In this document: piece after piece, positions 7,675-9,107 of the stretch
Numbering within the stretch: the stretch's first letter is position 1
Layout: every line of letters starts with the position of its first letter
Source of the DNA: an uncultured Prevotellaceae bacterium
GTDB lineage: Bacteria > Bacteroidota > Bacteroidia > Bacteroidales > Bacteroidaceae
Direction of reading: 5' to 3'
Length of the DNA: 9,107 nt
Assembly: GCA_937892315.1 (NCBI GenBank)
Contig: CALAVF010000351.1
Span: 1 to 9,107 of the forward strand
The notes under the pieces: model-generated
The model's database searches: none
Told to the model about the DNA's origin: nothing
What the model saw: the letters and a program-made list of their open reading frames with translations, nothing else
Program-made: the position numbers and the translations under genes

Positions 7675-7728
7675 AAAAAATTGCTACCGCAACAGTTCGC
7701 CAAAATTGACGTACAAGTGCGGTAGCAA
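7675..7728 (-). terminator. Rho-independent terminator of the rplU-rpmA operon
   Basis: On the minus strand an 11-bp perfect stem, TTGCTACCGCA (7728-7718) with TGCGGTAGCAA (7691-7681), is followed at once by six T residues (7680-7675). The 26-nt loop can form an inner 5-bp stem (7711-7698, CGTCA-ATTT-TGGCG with one G-U pair). It lies 33 bp after the rpmA stop and before the nth start at 7637, so it separates the two transcription units. Confidence 0.85.
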
Positions 7729-7760
7729 ATTTCTCGTTTTTAGTTTTTGACTTTTACCTT

Positions 7761-8024
7761 TTATTCTGCAGCAGCCGGCAATACCGATACTGTGCTGCGA
7801 TTCTCACGACCACGCTTGAAGGTAACGATACCATCAGCCAATGCGTAGAGTGTGTCATCCTTGCCAATACCTACATTCTTGCCAGGATAGTGCTTTGTAC
7901 CACGCTGACGAACGAGAATGTTGCCAGCCTTTACTGTTTCACCACCGAAGTGCTTTACACCGAGTCGTTTTGAGTGTGACTCACGGCCGTTTTTAGAACT
8001 GCCGACACCTTTTTTATGTGCCAT
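7761..8024 (-). CDS. rpmA: 50S ribosomal protein L27 (bL27)
   Basis: This 87-aa large-subunit protein has an N-terminal tail that reaches the peptidyl transferase centre. The sequence begins [16 protein letters not shown] and contains [12 protein letters not shown] and [19 protein letters not shown], all diagnostic of bL27. The start at 8024 gives the mature N-terminus directly. There is no cleavable Firmicutes-type extension, and the in-frame ATG at 8093 lies inside the rplU coding end and is not credible. It follows rplU by 61 bp on the same strand, the usual rplU-rpmA pairing, and is followed by a strong terminator. The short C-terminal tail SVLPAAAE is alanine-rich. Confidence 0.98.
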   Translation of the reverse strand: MAHKKGVGSSKNGRESHSKRLGVKHFGGETVKAGNILVRQRGTKHYPGKNVGIGKDDTLYALADGIVTFKRGRENRSTVSVLPAAAE

Positions 8025-8085
8025 GTTGAAAAACTGTCTTAATTTGTTGAATAAATGAGATGGATTGAATGGGTCTCGATGGGCT

Positions 8086-8403
8086 TTAAGCAACCACGGA
8101 CTTGATGAGAACCTGTGTGAACTGCTCGCGGTGGCCTCTCAGTTTGCGATAGCCCTTGCGGCGACGCTTGTGGAATACGAGAACCTTGTCACCTTTCACG
8201 AGTGGTTCAAGAACTTCGAGCACCACCTTGGCACCCTCTACTGTTGGAGTTCCTACTGTTACTGCACCGTCGTTGTCAACCAACAGTACCTTCTCAATCT
8301 CAACAGTTGCATTGGCTTCAACATCCTTGATGTGGTGAACGTAGAGTTTTTTGCCCTCTTCTACCTTGAACTGCTGACCCTGAATTTCTGCAATTACGTA
8401 CAT
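8086..8403 (-). CDS. rplU: 50S ribosomal protein L21 (bL21)
   Basis: This 105-aa 23S rRNA-binding protein of the large subunit has the normal bL21 length. Diagnostic segments are [17 protein letters not shown] at the N-terminus, [16 protein letters not shown] in the middle, and the basic signature [17 protein letters not shown] near the C-terminus. It is the first gene of the rplU-rpmA operon, with a Bacteroidetes promoter about 125 bp upstream. The start codon is preceded by the A-rich AAACAAATAAAAAAACAA, consistent with Shine-Dalgarno-independent initiation in this phylum. Confidence 0.98.
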   Translation of the reverse strand: MYVIAEIQGQQFKVEEGKKLYVHHIKDVEANATVEIEKVLLVDNDGAVTVGTPTVEGAKVVLEVLEPLVKGDKVLVFHKRRRKGYRKLRGHREQFTQVLIKSVVA

Positions 8404-8521
8404 TTGTTTTTTTATTTGTTTAGGGTTGGATCGGGAGGCGAAGCACCGCTATGAGAAAACCGCCGAATGGTCACCCAGAGTCCTCTCTGTGCTCACTTGT
8501 TCGAGCCTTTCCGACATAAAT
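8404..8521 (-). promoter_or_regulatory. 5' leader of rplU-rpmA mRNA
   Basis: The distance from the predicted transcription start (about 8521) to the rplU ATG gives a leader of about 115 nt, much longer than that of folC. It is GC-richer than its surroundings and can form local hairpins. One is a perfect 5-bp stem with a tetraloop, CAGAG-AGGA-CTCTG (8489-8476 on the minus strand). A run of A-rich sequence follows, just before the start codon. Leaders of this length in ribosomal protein operons often carry autogenous control sites; that role is inferred here, and I do not recognise a known leader family. Confidence 0.5.
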
Positions 8522-8802
8522 CGGCTGCAAAGATACAACTTTTTCCCCATTCGACAAAATATTTTCTCCACATTTTTACCTCCCCATCCCTTTTTCTCTC
8601 CAACAAAGAAGATTTCTTGTAGCCGTATAACAATACACATCGTTCGCCCAAGGGCAATCTTGATGAAGGGTTGGAACAGGAGGGCGAGAGCCCCAAAGGT
8701 GATTGCCCATCCCTTTTTATTTTGTTGAAAGTATTGGTATGCCATTACTCCAAATGCAATCATTGACACGAAACGAACGAGCATGTAATAGCCGTAGGGC
8801 AT
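8449..8802 (-). CDS. Small membrane protein with conserved-looking N-terminus and doubtful C-terminus
   Basis: The ATG at 8802 opens a 117-codon frame. The first 58 or so residues look like a genuine small membrane protein. MPYGYYMLVRFVSMIAFGVM gives one hydrophobic helix (about 7-23). QQNKKGW is a polar turn. AITFGALALLFQPFIKIALG (about 33-52) gives a second helix followed by GRT. This resembles short Bacteroidetes proteins of about 75-90 aa that I recall with FQPFFKIALGR followed by a hydrophobic W-N-(I/V)-(V/I)-D tail. Here the tail turns polar and cysteine-rich after GRTMCIVI, and the frame runs on through the rplU promoter and into its leader. That suggests the natural C-terminus has been lost or altered. 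An in-frame TAA lies just upstream of the start. I see no consensus promoter. It could be a decaying gene; function unknown. Confidence 0.5.
   Translation of the reverse strand: MPYGYYMLVRFVSMIAFGVMAYQYFQQNKKGWAITFGALALLFQPFIKIALGRTMCIVIRLQEIFFVGEKKGWGGKNVEKIFCRMGKKLYLCSRFMSERLEQVSTERTLGDHSAVFS
8528..8558 (-). promoter_or_regulatory. Bacteroidetes-type promoter of rplU-rpmA
   Basis: On the minus strand TTTG (8558-8555) is followed by a 19-base spacer and TATCTTTG (8535-8528), a full match to the Bacteroidetes consensus. It is followed by GC, as often seen in strong promoters of the phylum. The promoter lies inside the C-terminal part of the upstream 117-codon ORF. Confidence 0.85.
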
Positions 8803-8841
8803 GAGGCAAGGAAACGGATGAGTTTAGATACGAGGAGGATT

Positions 8842-9093
8842 CTATACCATTGTTCCCTGATGGTTTCTATGGCTCAAGTCAAGAAGGTTCTGACGTAACT
8901 CTTTCGGAATCATTGAAAAAAGAAAAGTCGATTCAACATTCCTCGTTGAGTCGGCTTTTCTTCTTGTAATTTCTATTTTACAAATTTTCTGATTTTTTTC
9001 TACGAATTCTGAACTAAGAATATTGATTATATGAGATTCATCTTTAGAAGCCTGAATTTTAATTTTTATTTTATTTTTTGGGCTTTTTTCCAT
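8842..9093 (-). CDS. Unrecognised 83-aa basic protein, possibly not a gene
   Basis: The frame begins MEKSPKNKIKIKIQASKDES and ends LLDLSHRNHQGTMV. I do not recognise a family. The predicted protein is lysine-rich at the N-terminus, soluble and without a signal peptide. The first half uses mainly AT-rich codons, unlike neighbouring genes. In its favour are a length of 83 codons in AT-rich DNA, a mixed amino-acid content that does not look random, and an AT-rich leader before the ATG. Against it, a strong 18-bp inverted repeat (8920-8962) sits in the middle of the frame. It could be a real small gene, the 3' remnant of a longer gene, or a chance frame. Confidence 0.3.
   Translation of the reverse strand: MEKSPKNKIKIKIQASKDESHIINILSSEFVEKNQKICKIEITRRKADSTRNVESTFLFSMIPKELRQNLLDLSHRNHQGTMV
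8920..8962 (+). terminator. Strong inverted repeat, terminator-like hairpin
   Basis: Two 18-base arms (8920-8937 and 8945-8962) flank a 7-base loop. In plus-strand RNA all 18 positions pair, 16 as Watson-Crick and two as U-G wobbles (8928-8954 and 8932-8950). In minus-strand RNA those two become A-C mismatches. The arms begin and end in A- and T-rich tracts, so T runs follow the stem on both strands (TTTTCTT on plus, TTTTCTTTTTT on minus). The pairing favours action on plus-strand transcripts, although the only plus-strand frame before it is a 26-codon one at 8818-8898. It may be a bidirectional terminator or a remnant of a mobile element end. Confidence 0.55.
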
Positions 9094-9107
9094 TTAATAT
9101 TAAAAAT

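Noticed and set aside
7638..7703. Upstream ATG for nth (MANCCGSNFF)
   Set aside because: This extension is encoded by the terminator stem after rpmA and would make the protein longer than typical Nth.
7681..7728. Inverted repeat considered as a mobile element end or operator
   Set aside because: The run of six T residues directly after the stem on the minus strand and its place after rpmA fit a terminator better.
8025..8093. Upstream ATG for rpmA
   Set aside because: It overlaps the end of rplU and would precede the conserved [10 protein letters not shown] start of bL27.
8426..8728. Plus-strand open frame of 100 codons over the rplU leader
   Set aside because: It is antisense to the rplU leader and promoter and has no recognisable protein features.
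1..9107. CRISPR array, tRNA, rRNA or complete insertion sequence
   Set aside because: I saw no regularly spaced repeats, no tRNA-like or rRNA sequence, and no transposase motif in any frame.

Overview
The window looks like a chromosomal segment of a Bacteroidales bacterium, most likely from the Prevotella/Bacteroides group. Three lines support this. The promoters have the Bacteroidetes form (TTTG, a 19-20 base spacer, then TAnnTTTG) upstream of folC and rplU. Starts lack Shine-Dalgarno sequences and are preceded by A-rich leaders. The sensor kinase has the DUF5112/DUF5113-like architecture that I recall only from Bacteroidetes. I could run no searches, so family names come from motif recognition.

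Layout. (1) Positions 1-1181, minus strand: folC, the folate polyglutamylation enzyme, cut by the left window edge. (2) Positions 1182-1310: a compact divergent promoter region. (3) Positions 1311-7014, plus strand: a three-gene run made of a very large (1399 aa) lipobox-bearing, TPR-containing, double-module sensor kinase, a receiver/HTH response regulator, and a small polytopic membrane protein that resembles a shortened AbgT-family transporter. (4) Positions 6993-7637, minus strand: nth (endonuclease III), whose end overlaps the membrane protein tail to tail. (5) Positions 7675-8558, minus strand: the rplU-rpmA ribosomal protein operon with a clear promoter, a leader of about 115 nt and a strong terminator. 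(6) Positions 8449-9107: a small membrane protein gene with a doubtful C-terminus that runs into the rplU promoter, then an AT-rich stretch with one unrecognised 83-codon ORF and a strong inverted repeat.

How the genes may work together. folC, nth, rplU and rpmA are ordinary housekeeping genes. The interesting part is the 5.7 kb plus-strand cassette. The kinase has two consecutive sensor modules, each with a periplasmic helical/TPR-like part, a membrane segment and a cytoplasmic part. The first module keeps all the ATP-binding boxes but has no histidine where the phospho-acceptor should be. The second has a good H-box-like histidine but a degraded ATP-binding domain. This suggests one active kinase split between two fused half-kinases, passing phosphate to the adjacent receiver protein. 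The regulator may then control genes including the small AbgT-like membrane protein. That circuit is inference; the domain features are visible in the translations.
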